Virus record (IMG/VR): IMGVR_UViG_3300028559_000101
Location: 1-36,915 of that record
Direction: 5' to 3' (one strand)
Source of the DNA: a virus
Length of the DNA: 36,915 nt
The stretch's first letter is position 1. The number at the start of each line of letters is the position of its first letter. The translations under genes were made by a program, and so were the position numbers. Positions 9,245 to 15,350 of this stretch are shown here, piece after piece. Under the pieces are notes generated by a model. The model was given only the letters and a program-made list of their open reading frames with translations. It was not told where the DNA came from and did no database searches.

Positions 9245-9660
9245 TGGCTCACTTTGCAGAATTGGACTCAAACAATGTTGTTTTACGAGTCCTTGTGGTA
9301 GATAACTTTGCAATGGAAAACGACCAAGGGCAGAGTGTAGAGCAGCTTGGCGTTAAATTTTTACAGAATTTATATGGCTTAAACACAATTTGGAAGCAAA
9401 CTAGCTACAACACAAAAGGTGGCGTTTACTACAATCCAAATACAAATGAGCCAGATTTGGATCAATCAAAAGCATTTAGAAAAAATTATGCTGGAATTGG
9501 TTATACATATAATTTAATTCGTAACGCATTTATTCCGCCAAAGCCACAAATAGAATTGCCAGACGGAGATGATTGGGAATTAGATGAATTTTTATGTTTA
9601 TGGTTTGATCCAAAAGCACCAAAAGAATATCCAAGAATAGGAGTTAGTCGTGTTGAATAA
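9244..9660 (+). CDS. Small tail-fibre-associated protein (MAHFAELD family)
   Basis: 138 aa if started at ATG 9244 (MAHFAELDSNNVVLRVLVVD), which overlaps the preceding stop as TAATG like its neighbours; an in-frame ATG at 9229 is less likely. The opening block and the NTKGGVYYNP segment match a small protein I recall beside fibre genes in many aquatic phages. Function is not established there. Rich in aromatic and acidic residues toward the end (DGDDWELDEFLCLW). Likely a fibre-tip or capping protein by position. Confidence 0.6.
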   Translation: MAHFAELDSNNVVLRVLVVDNFAMENDQGQSVEQLGVKFLQNLYGLNTIWKQTSYNTKGGVYYNPNTNEPDLDQSKAFRKNYAGIGYTYNLIRNAFIPPKPQIELPDGDDWELDEFLCLWFDPKAPKEYPRIGVSRVE

Positions 9661-10009
9661 TCCATTAACTAGTATGCAAATAGTCGATAATGTTTTTGTA
9701 AAATTACATTATTTTGTTCGCAAGGGTGATACACATCAAGGTCATGCTCATACATTTGACCATATTACTCTATTAGCATCTGGCTCTGTTTTAATGAAAC
9801 ACGACAATGGGGAAACAGAATATAAAGCTCCTCATTTAATTGTTACACCAAAAGGAATTACTCATCAATTTACAGCATTAGAGCCAAACACAGTTTTTTG
9901 TTGTGTTCATGCAATACGAGATGGAGATGGTGTAGATGATGTTGCATCTCAAGACATTACTCCCGATGAAGCATGGGATTTAATGACAAAGTATTCTGTA
10001 ACCACATAA
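9650..10009 (+). CDS. Cupin-fold protein
   Basis: 119 aa. Start at GTG 9650 is favoured because AGGAG (9639-9643) lies 6 nt upstream; it overlaps the preceding gene by 11 nt. The cupin signature is visible. Motif 1 is GDTHQGHAHTFDHITLLASG (about residues 26-45), with three metal-type histidines and a following strand. Motif 2 is PHLIVTPKGITHQFTAL (about 62-78). Small-molecule sensing, isomerisation or a purely structural role on the fibre are all possible. Its place between adhesin and lysis genes suggests a virion or host-surface-related job. Confidence 0.65.
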   Translation: MLNNPLTSMQIVDNVFVKLHYFVRKGDTHQGHAHTFDHITLLASGSVLMKHDNGETEYKAPHLIVTPKGITHQFTALEPNTVFCCVHAIRDGDGVDDVASQDITPDEAWDLMTKYSVTT

Positions 10010-10025
10010 TAGACTGGAGCTAGAG

Positions 10026-10244
10026 ATGTCCGAGTCAAATGATAAATTTGATATGTTCAAATTTGGCGGTCTTGTAAACCAAGTCGAACATTTGCAGACA
10101 AAAGTAGACGAGATGGAAGCAGACATTAAAAAGCTCGTAGCAATGGCAGAAAGGTCTAAAGGTAGCCTATGGGCGCTAATGGGCTTTGCCTCCGTTGCTG
10201 GCGCTTTTGTTACCTATATTACTGAGTTATTCTTTAAAAAATGA
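10026..10244 (+). CDS. XhlA-like one-TM lysis protein
   Basis: 72 aa with a coiled-coil N-terminal half (VNQVEHLQTKVDEMEADIKK, about 17-36) and one C-terminal membrane segment (LWALMGFASVAGAFVTYI, about 48-65) ending in Lys residues. This is the layout of haemolysin XhlA-type phage proteins. First gene of the lysis cassette, with GGAG upstream. Its stop overlaps the start of the holin gene by 4 nt (ATGA). It may act as holin partner or antiholin. Confidence 0.65.
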   Translation: MSESNDKFDMFKFGGLVNQVEHLQTKVDEMEADIKKLVAMAERSKGSLWALMGFASVAGAFVTYITELFFKK

Positions 10245-10444
10245 AGCTGTACGATAATTGGAAAGAAATACTCCGCAAGGCGTGGTCTATCCGATTTATG
10301 GTAATTGCTGGTGTGTTATCAGGCATAGAAGTGGTTTTGCCGTTGTTCCATGACTCTATCCCTAAGAACATATTTGCTACGCTATCTTTGGTGTTTGTTA
10401 CCCTTGCTTTTGTTTCTCGCCTGGTGGCTCAGAGAGATGTTTGA
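10241..10444 (+). CDS. Holin, two membrane segments
   Basis: 67 aa. A short amphipathic N-terminus (MKLYDNWKEILRKAWSIR) precedes two hydrophobic helices (about residues 19-37 and 44-62) and the chain ends RLVAQRDV. I recall this N-terminal pattern from the small phage holin family annotated DUF7940. It forms the inner-membrane lesion that triggers or permits endolysin action. Overlaps the preceding gene by 4 nt and the endolysin by 8 nt, as expected for a coupled lysis cassette. Confidence 0.75.
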   Translation: MKLYDNWKEILRKAWSIRFMVIAGVLSGIEVVLPLFHDSIPKNIFATLSLVFVTLAFVSRLVAQRDV

Positions 10445-10895
10445 GCGCAAACACATAGCTACCATTAGTCTGTCAGCAACGGCTTTGGTAGCCCTACTAC
10501 TGCATGAAGGATATAGAGAAAATGCTTACACTCCCGTGGCTGGAGATGTCCCTACGATTGGCTTTGGAACTACATCTGGAGTTAAGTTGGGAGATCGCAC
10601 GAACCCAGAAAAAGCTCTCAATGTGGCGTTACGGGATGTCCAGGGCTTTGAAGGAGCAATTAAATCCTGTGTAACCGTACCGCTAACCCAGTACGAGTAC
10701 GATGCTTTTGTTAGTCTTTCCTATAATATTGGCAGTAATGCGTTTTGCAAGTCAACGCTAGTACGCAGGCTAAACGAGGGACAATACGCAGAAGCGTGTA
10801 ATCAAATTCTACGCTGGGATCAGTTTCAGGGTAAACCCCTAGCGGGGCTTACTAAACGCAGACAAGAGGAACATAAAAAGTGTTTGGGCTTATAA
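10437..10895 (+). CDS. SAR-type endolysin (GH24 lysozyme)
   Basis: 152 aa from ATG 10437, preceded by GAGAG and overlapping the holin stop. The N-terminal stretch IATISLSATALVALLL (7-22) is weakly hydrophobic, rich in Ala/Ser/Thr, and directly precedes the catalytic motif HEGYR (Glu24). This is the hallmark of signal-anchor-release endolysins. The lysozyme block continues to VPTIGFGTTSG, with Thr40 as the second catalytic position; the usual Asp of the Glu-Asp-Thr triad is not at its T4 position, Asp37 being nearest. The C-terminal part (YDAFVSLSYNIGSNAF, GLTKRRQEEHKKC) is typical of GH24 phage lysozymes. A longer frame upstream is only read-through of the holin sequence. Confidence 0.88.
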   Translation: MFERKHIATISLSATALVALLLHEGYRENAYTPVAGDVPTIGFGTTSGVKLGDRTNPEKALNVALRDVQGFEGAIKSCVTVPLTQYEYDAFVSLSYNIGSNAFCKSTLVRRLNEGQYAEACNQILRWDQFQGKPLAGLTKRRQEEHKKCLGL

Positions 10896-11296
10896 ATCCG
10901 TTATACAAAGTAATCGGCATAATCGGGCTTGTAGCCGTTTTATTTGGTACTGGCTACTATCGGGGTTACTCAGCCGAGAAGCAGCGTTTTGATGCGTTTA
11001 AAACGGAACTAGAGGCATCCGCTAAAGCACAGGAAAAGATCAACAAACAGATCGAACAAAAGAACAAATTAATCGCTGACAATAGCAAGAGGGAATATGA
11101 AGCTAAGATTGTTGCTTTGCGGAATTATTATTTTAACGGGATGCGCCACCCAGGCACCAACAAGCTGCCCAGCTTACCCATCGCCACCCACCGAGTTGAT
11201 GAAAAAGCCACCGACCCAATATTTATTGGACAATGCGCTGAAACCACGCTCCAATTAGTATCTTTGCAAGACTGGATTAAAGCAGTAGCAGACTGA
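10880..11296 (+). CDS. Rz: Inner-membrane spanin, Rz-like
   Basis: 138 aa from GTG 10880, with AGAGGA about 10 nt upstream, overlapping the endolysin by 16 nt. It has an N-terminal membrane anchor (about residues 9-27, VIGIIGLVAVLFGTGYYRG) and a long periplasmic coiled coil (about 30-75). Rz-type spanins join an outer-membrane lipoprotein partner to span the periplasm and fuse the membranes in the last step of lysis. That partner is encoded within this gene in another frame (11097-11258). Confidence 0.82.
   Translation: MFGLINPLYKVIGIIGLVAVLFGTGYYRGYSAEKQRFDAFKTELEASAKAQEKINKQIEQKNKLIADNSKREYEAKIVALRNYYFNGMRHPGTNKLPSLPIATHRVDEKATDPIFIGQCAETTLQLVSLQDWIKAVAD
11097..11258 (+). CDS. Rz1: Outer-membrane lipoprotein spanin Rz1, nested in Rz
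   Basis: 53-aa frame lying wholly inside Rz in a different frame. It starts MKLRLLLCGIIILTGCATQ: a two-base N-region, hydrophobic core and lipobox LTGC, so the mature protein would begin at Cys16. The mature part is Pro-rich (PAYPSPPTELMKKPPTQ), the classic Rz1 feature. A purine-rich GAGGG lies 4-8 nt before the ATG. The nested Rz/Rz1 layout is as in lambda and shows that the host has an outer membrane. Confidence 0.88.
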   Translation: MKLRLLLCGIIILTGCATQAPTSCPAYPSPPTELMKKPPTQYLLDNALKPRSN

Positions 11297-11351
11297 ATAG
11301 AGGGGGTCTGCAATCTCCCCGTGAAGGATACACGCTATTCTCGCTTGTTAA

Positions 11352-11501
11352 TCAAGGCGTTCGGTCTGACTCTTTCTGAGCCAGCAGCAAAGGCTTAGTC
11401 TTTTGTATCAACTCTAGCTCTGCTATAAACGCTTTCTCTATCTCAACAATAGAGTGACCTTGGCGCAACAGTTTGGTAACAACTTCTGTTAGGTTAATCA
11501 T
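11352..11501 (-). CDS. 49-aa helical protein, last gene of the leftward operon
   Basis: Starts inside the stop of the upstream secreted peptide gene (ATGA). Sequence begins MINLTEVVTKLLRQGHSIVE and continues as a charged helix ending KESDRTP. One amphipathic helical hairpin is predicted; no motif recognised. It is the final open frame before the convergent lysis cassette (about 55 bp remain). The tight overlap supports a real gene. Confidence 0.55.
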   Translation of the reverse strand: MINLTEVVTKLLRQGHSIVEIEKAFIAELELIQKTKPLLLAQKESDRTP

Positions 11502-11635
11502 TGGCACATCACATAGTTAGGGCAAACGGTACAGATCGTTACTTTGCCGTTAATAATGTAAGTCGTGGTCTGACAGGCATACGCACTTGTCGCTAGTAAC
11601 ATATATGTTACCAATCCAATAGCTATCTTTTTCAT
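11498..11635 (-). CDS. 45-aa secreted Cys-containing peptide
   Basis: Starts at ATG 11635 with a strong AAGGAGAG upstream. The N-terminus MKKIAIGLVTYMLLATSAYA is a signal peptide with an AYA cleavage site. The mature part of about 25 residues contains four cysteines (CQTTTYIINGKVTICTVCPN, then MCQ), suggesting two disulphides in the periplasm. I recall similar micro-proteins in phages without known function. A larger frame that runs through here is a shadow of the upstream gene. Confidence 0.65.
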   Translation of the reverse strand: MKKIAIGLVTYMLLATSAYACQTTTYIINGKVTICTVCPNYVMCQ

Positions 11636-11645
11636 ATCTCTCTCC

Positions 11646-11900
11646 TTAGAATGGAATGTCATCTTCAATGGTGTGCTTTGGCATTTCGTCATCGCCCCTA
11701 GCCTTAAAGTTGCTACGCTCCTTCTCCTTGCCAATCGAAAGGCTAAAGAACTTGCCGTTCTTGCCTTCCTTGATCCAGCCACTTAGCCAATGCTCTTTGC
11801 CATTGACCATGATTGTCCCAGCATAATCAGGATGGGTTGGTTTCTCTTTGCGATCATTCTTGAATAGTGATCCGCTACCTTCTTTTAGTTCATAAGCCAT
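11646..11900 (-). CDS. Small protein with SSB-like acidic C-terminal tip
   Basis: 84 aa. The N-terminal part (MAYELKEGSGSLFKND, then YAGTIMVNGKEHWLSGWIKE) is a small beta protein of a kind common in phage recombination/replication operons. The last residues (DDEMPKHTIEDDIPF) copy the acidic tip of bacterial SSB, whose E. coli form ends DDDIPF and recruits many repair enzymes. It lies directly after the YqaJ exonuclease (11-nt overlap) and shares an operon with the ERF annealase. It may be an ssDNA-binding protein or a tip-mimicking adaptor. No OB fold can be proven by eye. Confidence 0.7.
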   Translation of the reverse strand: MAYELKEGSGSLFKNDRKEKPTHPDYAGTIMVNGKEHWLSGWIKEGKNGKFFSLSIGKEKERSNFKARGDDEMPKHTIEDDIPF

Positions 11901-12510
11901 TATTTATTTCCTTTAATTTAGAATACATCTCACTCACTTCACCTAGAAACTTACTTACTTCTTCTTCCATTGCCATGATGTAACTTACATCTCGCTCAAG
12001 GCGTACTACAAACAACTGCAAATCTTCCGGCAGGCGTGGATCGTAACTTACAAAATCACACCACTTACGGCCTGTTACTGCCATTTGGCATTGCATCTGC
12101 GGCACATACTTTGCAGGCGGTTTGCCACCCAGTAGATACTTAATATGCGTTTTGCTATTAGGGCATTTAATCTCCAGTAAACCAGTTTCACCAACCAGTC
12201 CGTCTGGGCTACATCCAAACCACTCTATCGTAGGATGATCTACAAAAGCAATCTGTTCTACAAATACATTGGCCTGCGCTTCATAAGCGATCCTAGCCAT
12301 TGGCTCGGTCTGTGTACCCCATTCCATTGCCGCATTGGTAAACGACTCTCCTGGATCGTTTGTGAGCCTTTGAACTACCAATTCTGTGCGGTAATCTTCC
12401 CTCGCAGCGGCCTCGCCCGTCTTTACCTTTGCTAATACATCGGTAATACGACTAGCCGTTACCTTGCCCAGGCGTTGCATAAACCATTCTGGTGTGCCTT
12501 GTTCAATCAT
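11890..12510 (-). CDS. YqaJ/lambda-exo-type recombination exonuclease
   Basis: 206 aa. It carries the YqaJ viral recombinase pattern: GTPEWFMQRLGKVTASRI (about 5-22), an acidic metal site in GCSPDGLVGE (about 98-107), LEIKCPNSKTH (about 110-120) with the PD-(D/E)xK-type Glu and Lys, and YVPQMQCQMAVTGRKWCDFV (about 133-152). Such enzymes resect double-stranded ends 5' to 3' and work with a single-strand annealing protein, here the ERF gene upstream at 14770-15339. Overlaps the gene before it by 8 nt. Confidence 0.9.
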   Translation of the reverse strand: MIEQGTPEWFMQRLGKVTASRITDVLAKVKTGEAAAREDYRTELVVQRLTNDPGESFTNAAMEWGTQTEPMARIAYEAQANVFVEQIAFVDHPTIEWFGCSPDGLVGETGLLEIKCPNSKTHIKYLLGGKPPAKYVPQMQCQMAVTGRKWCDFVSYDPRLPEDLQLFVVRLERDVSYIMAMEEEVSKFLGEVSEMYSKLKEINNGL

Positions 12511-12781
12511 TTAAATCCTCACTAATTCTTGCTCTCATCATTGCGTTTGCTAAGGTGTAACACCTTTCTGCAATTAGTTCGCAATTAACTTCTGATTTAT
12601 CTGATCCAACTCCATTCCAAACAAGGTACTCTTTGCAATCTATCTTTAACCATTCTTTATGGTGCTTGTATGCTATTGGCATAGCTTGCGCCGCAAAGTA
12701 ATCACGCAAGTCCATGCCTTGTTGGGTTTCTAAAGGCAAATCTATGTGCATAGTTGCTTCTGATTGTGGAAATGCTTTCAT
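12503..12781 (-). CDS. Conserved phage protein, 92 aa
   Basis: Central block GMDLRDYFAAQAMPIAY (about 23-39) is frequent in small phage proteins within recombination operons; the remainder is predicted helical with two cysteines. No function known to me. Start ATG 12781 overlaps the upstream stop as ATGA, and its own stop overlaps the exonuclease start. Confidence 0.65.
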   Translation of the reverse strand: MKAFPQSEATMHIDLPLETQQGMDLRDYFAAQAMPIAYKHHKEWLKIDCKEYLVWNGVGSDKSEVNCELIAERCYTLANAMMRARISEDLND

Positions 12782-12942
12782 ACATCAGCCTTTTCCATTG
12801 CAATTACTTTTAGCTGGGTAGCCAGCACAGAAACCTCTAAAGCGGCTTTGGCTGCCTCTACATGGTTTTCTTTTAACTCATGGTTATAAAAACTTCTAAG
12901 CATCTTCATGGCTTCCAAATACACTTCTGCGTAATCTCTCAT
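12778..12942 (-). CDS. 54-aa helical protein
   Basis: Begins MRDYAEVYLEAMKMLRSFYN and continues as an Ala/Glu/Lys-rich helix (AAKAALEVSVLATQLKVIAM). It overlaps the neighbouring frames by 4 nt on both sides (ATGA), which is strong evidence that it is translated in the operon. Predicted two-helix or coiled-coil protein; no homologue recognised. Confidence 0.6.
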   Translation of the reverse strand: MRDYAEVYLEAMKMLRSFYNHELKENHVEAAKAALEVSVLATQLKVIAMEKADV

Positions 12943-13151
12943 TCTTTATCTTCCAATGATTCGTTAATTGGCTGGGTTATAAATGGTACATCAGACAGCT
13001 CATCTAGTTCCCATTTTCTAGCAAACTCAGCAGACATGGCATCTATTGCAGCGTTCCATCCTAGCGCAAAGTATTCCTGTGGATGGTACGGAATCTTCTC
13101 TAGGTTATTGAAAGCCTCTAGGCAATGTTTGTTTATCATTTTTTCTTCCAT
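12939..13151 (-). CDS. 70-aa phage protein
   Basis: Contains FALGWNAAIDAMSAEFARK (about 28-46), a helical pattern I recall from small phage proteins of unknown function, and an acidic C-terminus (NESLEDKE). Overlaps its upstream neighbour by 16 nt and its downstream one by 4 nt. A start at the second methionine (13139) would remove most of the upstream overlap. Confidence 0.55.
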   Translation of the reverse strand: MEEKMINKHCLEAFNNLEKIPYHPQEYFALGWNAAIDAMSAEFARKWELDELSDVPFITQPINESLEDKE

Positions 13152-13339
13152 TTATAAATAACGCTACTGGTCTTTACCTCTGGAACAATGTCCTCTATGG
13201 ACTGGTTACAGATCGCACGAAAGTCGGCCCACTTCTTTTTGTAAAACTCTTGCTCACTAGCCGGAACATAGTTATACAGCTTTGCCCAACGAATAGTGAT
13301 GTCAACGCCTGATGCAGTCCAAACATAATTTTTATCCAT
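13136..13339 (-). CDS. 67-aa basic protein of unknown function
   Basis: Start taken at ATG 13339 (MDKNYVWTASGVDITIRWAK), which overlaps the end of the HNH gene by 8 nt. The longer frame to 13384 runs into that gene without a good start. The C-terminus is Lys-rich (YKWKKK). The GVDITIRWAKLYNYVPASEQ segment looks like a small conserved phage domain, possibly DNA-associated because of charge. Confidence 0.55.
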   Translation of the reverse strand: MDKNYVWTASGVDITIRWAKLYNYVPASEQEFYKKKWADFRAICNQSIEDIVPEVKTSSVIYKWKKK

Positions 13340-13823
13340 GATTTGCAAACTCCTTATGAAATTTATTTCTAGCTTCTTGGGCAACTAAATTAGCTAACTC
13401 TATATCATCAAAATACCCAAAATATTTTCTTTGCCCATTAACAAACATATTTACGCTATATTTTTTATCTCTCGAGTGCCAAACGACATTTTTATATCCA
13501 TTATGCGTTGATTTTTTCTTTCTATTTAAAGCGTTTTGTGATGCGCTTGCATCTCTTAAATTTTCAATTTTATTGTTTAATCCGTTTCCGTCTATATGAT
13601 CTATAAATTTTGGATAGTACCCATGGTGCATAGCAAATATGTATCTATGCAAGCCTCTAAATTTTTTTCCCAAAAATATTCCTTTATATCGCCCATACGC
13701 ATACCCTGCTGGTTGTAGCAATAATTTATTAGGCATATTTTTATGAGTTTTCTTTTTGTAATAAAGTTCTCCATCTTTATATTCAAATATTTCGTTTAAT
13801 TCATTTTGAGAATATTCGTTCAT
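13332..13823 (-). CDS. HNH homing endonuclease with AP2 DNA-binding domain (copy 1)
   Basis: 163 aa. The HNH core is LHRYIFAMHHGYYPKFIDHI, then DGNGLNNKIENLRDASASQN (about 58-100), with the metal-binding His-Asn pattern. A C-terminal AP2-like domain (HNGYKNVVWHSRDKKYSVNM, about 107-126, to about 160) is a usual DNA-binding partner in free-standing homing endonucleases. Codon use is more A/T-rich than the recombination genes around it, a sign of separate origin. Paralogous to 14051-14542. Confidence 0.88.
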   Translation of the reverse strand: MNEYSQNELNEIFEYKDGELYYKKKTHKNMPNKLLLQPAGYAYGRYKGIFLGKKFRGLHRYIFAMHHGYYPKFIDHIDGNGLNNKIENLRDASASQNALNRKKKSTHNGYKNVVWHSRDKKYSVNMFVNGQRKYFGYFDDIELANLVAQEARNKFHKEFANHG

Positions 13824-13969
13824 TTTTTCTTGCCCTTATATTTTTGTTCTGCGGCTCTTTTTAAACACACTCCACATCGCCAGCGATTAACTGGCCCAGT
13901 CTTTACCAGCTTAAAATCACTAGCTGGTCTTTCCACCTGGCAACTAGTACAGAATTTCCTTTCCACCAT
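13820..13969 (-). CDS. 49-aa zinc-finger protein
   Basis: Begins MVERKFCTSCQVERPASDFK and has a second Cys pair (CGVC) near residues 32-35, followed by a Lys-rich tail. The CxxC...CxxC spacing is that of small phage zinc fingers. RBS AAGGAAGG sits 4-12 nt upstream of the ATG at 13969. The stop overlaps the HNH start by 4 nt (ATGA). The RBS lies within the relic of another gene, so the start region was probably reused. Confidence 0.65.
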   Translation of the reverse strand: MVERKFCTSCQVERPASDFKLVKTGPVNRWRCGVCLKRAAEQKYKGKKK

Positions 13970-14033
13970 CCCAACCTTCCTTTAAATATCCATACTCTGA
14001 AGCATCGCATACGGCTCTGGTATCGGAACACGC
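13964..14033 (-). pseudogene. Relic of the zinc-ribbon gene C-terminus
   Basis: On the minus strand the frame reads ACSDTRAVCDASEYGYLKEG then WDGG, closely matching the end of the zinc-ribbon gene at 14607-14795 (CSDLRAVCDSSEYGYMKTGW). It lacks a start and the first zinc-binding pair, and it lies directly after the HNH gene 14051-14542. DNA identity is only moderate, so the duplication is not recent or came from a different phage strain. It fits a mobile HNH gene that arrived with, or separated, parts of this locus. Confidence 0.65.
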
Positions 14034-14050
14034 ACCTAACCGATCTATTT

Positions 14051-14542
14051 TTATCTTGCAAATTCGCCATGATATTTTTTTCTAGCCTCTGCCGCAACTA
14101 AACCAGCAAGCTCTAAATCATCAAAAGTTCCAATATGGACTGTCTTTCTGCCAACCATCAAAGAAACCCTCCATTTTTTATACGCCTTATGCCAGTAAAC
14201 ATTTCTATGTCCGCTTGTGTTTTTGTCATCTAATCGCTTGTTTAAAGCGTTTTGTGATTTTGTTGCAGGCCGTAAATTAGCAATAAGATTGTTTAGTCTG
14301 TTTCCGTCTATATGGTCTATGTACTGAGGCAAATAACCGTGATGCAATAAATACACTAATCTATGCGCCTGGTATCTTGTGCCGTTAAAAACAATGCTGC
14401 AATAGCCGCTATTTAAAATAGACCCAGCTTTAGTGCCTGCTTTAATTTTTCCGACATTTTGTTTCCAATACAGATCTCCATCCTTGTAATCAAACAAAGA
14501 TTTCACCTGGTCTTGAGTTAGTGTAGAATTTTGCGTAGCCAT
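14051..14542 (-). CDS. HNH homing endonuclease with AP2 DNA-binding domain (copy 2)
   Basis: 163 aa from ATG 14542, with AGGA 8 nt upstream; the longer frame would need a TTG. The HNH block is AHRLVYLLHHGYLPQYIDHI and DGNRLNNLIANLRPATKSQN, with an AP2-like C-terminal domain (SGHRNVYWHKAYKKWRVSLM and on). Strongly similar to the HNH protein 230 bp downstream. Flanked upstream by an intact zinc-ribbon gene and downstream by a relic of the same gene. Such genes spread by cutting phages that lack them. Confidence 0.9.
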   Translation of the reverse strand: MATQNSTLTQDQVKSLFDYKDGDLYWKQNVGKIKAGTKAGSILNSGYCSIVFNGTRYQAHRLVYLLHHGYLPQYIDHIDGNRLNNLIANLRPATKSQNALNKRLDDKNTSGHRNVYWHKAYKKWRVSLMVGRKTVHIGTFDDLELAGLVAAEARKKYHGEFAR

Positions 14543-14573
14543 CGTTGTATCCTCGTGCAATGGTGGTTAGAAG

Positions 14574-14601
14574 TGCCTAGTCAGTTGGTAGCTGCTAGGC
14601 A
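14574..14601. promoter_or_regulatory. Hairpin between zinc-ribbon and HNH genes
   Basis: A 7-bp arm TGCCTAG (14574-14580) pairs with CTAGGCA (14595-14601), extended by CAG/CTG around a 7-nt loop with one bulged base. It sits in the only sizeable gap between genes of this operon, just ahead of the HNH start on the minus strand. No clear T-run follows on the minus strand. It may insulate or damp HNH expression. Confidence 0.5.
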
Positions 14602-14606
14602 TTTCG

Positions 14607-14795
14607 TTATTTTACCTCATCCCAACCAGTTTTCATATATCCGTATTCAGAAGAATCACAGACCGCCCTAAGATCGCTGCAAACATCACACTGATCCACC
14701 CATATTCTGTACTGATGGTCTTTTGGTCTGTGTGTCCCCCACTTTGCGCCACATTCTGAACATACATTATCAGGCTGTTGTTGTGCTAGTTTCAT
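14607..14795 (-). CDS. Zinc-ribbon protein, 62 aa
   Basis: Two Cys pairs, VCSECGAKWG (about 11-20) and CDVCSD (about 36-41), give a compact zinc ribbon; the C-terminus reads VCDSSEYGYMKTGWDEVK. It starts inside the end of the ERF gene (26-nt overlap) and belongs to the recombination operon. It could be a DNA-binding helper of ERF/YqaJ, but no function is known. Its C-terminal part is duplicated as a relic after the adjacent HNH gene. Confidence 0.65.
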   Translation of the reverse strand: MKLAQQQPDNVCSECGAKWGTHRPKDHQYRIWVDQCDVCSDLRAVCDSSEYGYMKTGWDEVK

Positions 14796-15339
14796 TTAGC
14801 ATCGCCTTCATCTGCTCATAAGCTGCAATTAATTTGGCCTGCTCGGTCTTATTGTTGTTGAATTTAGGGTAAGATAGAGCGTAGGCGGTTCGGAGTTCGG
14901 CAGGGCTTTCTGCTGCCTGTAAATTGCCAATGTAGTAATCTACCGGCAACTCAGGTTTTGTAGCTAATGGCTCAGACGCATCCAGCGCATCGTGTTCTAC
15001 AATCTCCATTGCAGTAACCCACAAGTACCTACGCTGATAGGTTTCTACTGCGCCAATGTTCTGCACTTCATGGCAGCCCTTCAAGGCCGCAGAACCCATT
15101 GGGCTGGTGATAACGATATTGCTGTTATCTTCCGTATCAACAATGGTTAGGCTGGCTATCTCTGAGCTGTACGACACAATGCCGCAGAGTCCTAACTCGG
15201 CAAAGATAACCTGTACGCTAGGCAAGAAGTCACCCAGCTCAAAGTAGCGATACCCTGCAAACTTGTTATGGCCCGACTTGCTTAGTTCGGTGTTTAGCAG
15301 CTTGATTCGTGCTTGGTTTAGCTTAGTAAATACTGACAT
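14770..15339 (-). CDS. ERF-family single-strand annealing recombinase
   Basis: 189 aa from ATG 15339, with AAGGGGA 5-11 nt upstream (a GTG at 15354 is less likely). ERF features are visible: an N-terminal helix with KLNQARIKLLNTELSKSGHN, the core KFAGYRYFELGDFLPSVQVI, and SPMGSAALKGCHEVQNIGAV followed by ETYQRRYLWVTAMEI (about 79-113). These proteins anneal complementary ssDNA. Together with the YqaJ exonuclease this makes a Red-like recombination pair. Confidence 0.88.
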   Translation of the reverse strand: MSVFTKLNQARIKLLNTELSKSGHNKFAGYRYFELGDFLPSVQVIFAELGLCGIVSYSSEIASLTIVDTEDNSNIVITSPMGSAALKGCHEVQNIGAVETYQRRYLWVTAMEIVEHDALDASEPLATKPELPVDYYIGNLQAAESPAELRTAYALSYPKFNNNKTEQAKLIAAYEQMKAMLNETSTTTA

Positions 15340-15350
15340 AATTTTCCCCT

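Noticed and set aside
8923-9252. Pro-rich minus-strand frame of 109 codons
   Set aside because: Complement of the glycine codons of the adhesin gene; composition artefact.
10350-10436. N-terminal extension of the endolysin
   Set aside because: It reads through the holin gene in another frame; ATG 10437 has an RBS-like GAGAG and gives a normal SAR endolysin.
13903-14097. 64-codon minus-strand frame between the HNH genes
   Set aside because: Runs out of frame with both the zinc-ribbon relic and the 49-aa zinc-finger gene, which explain this stretch better.
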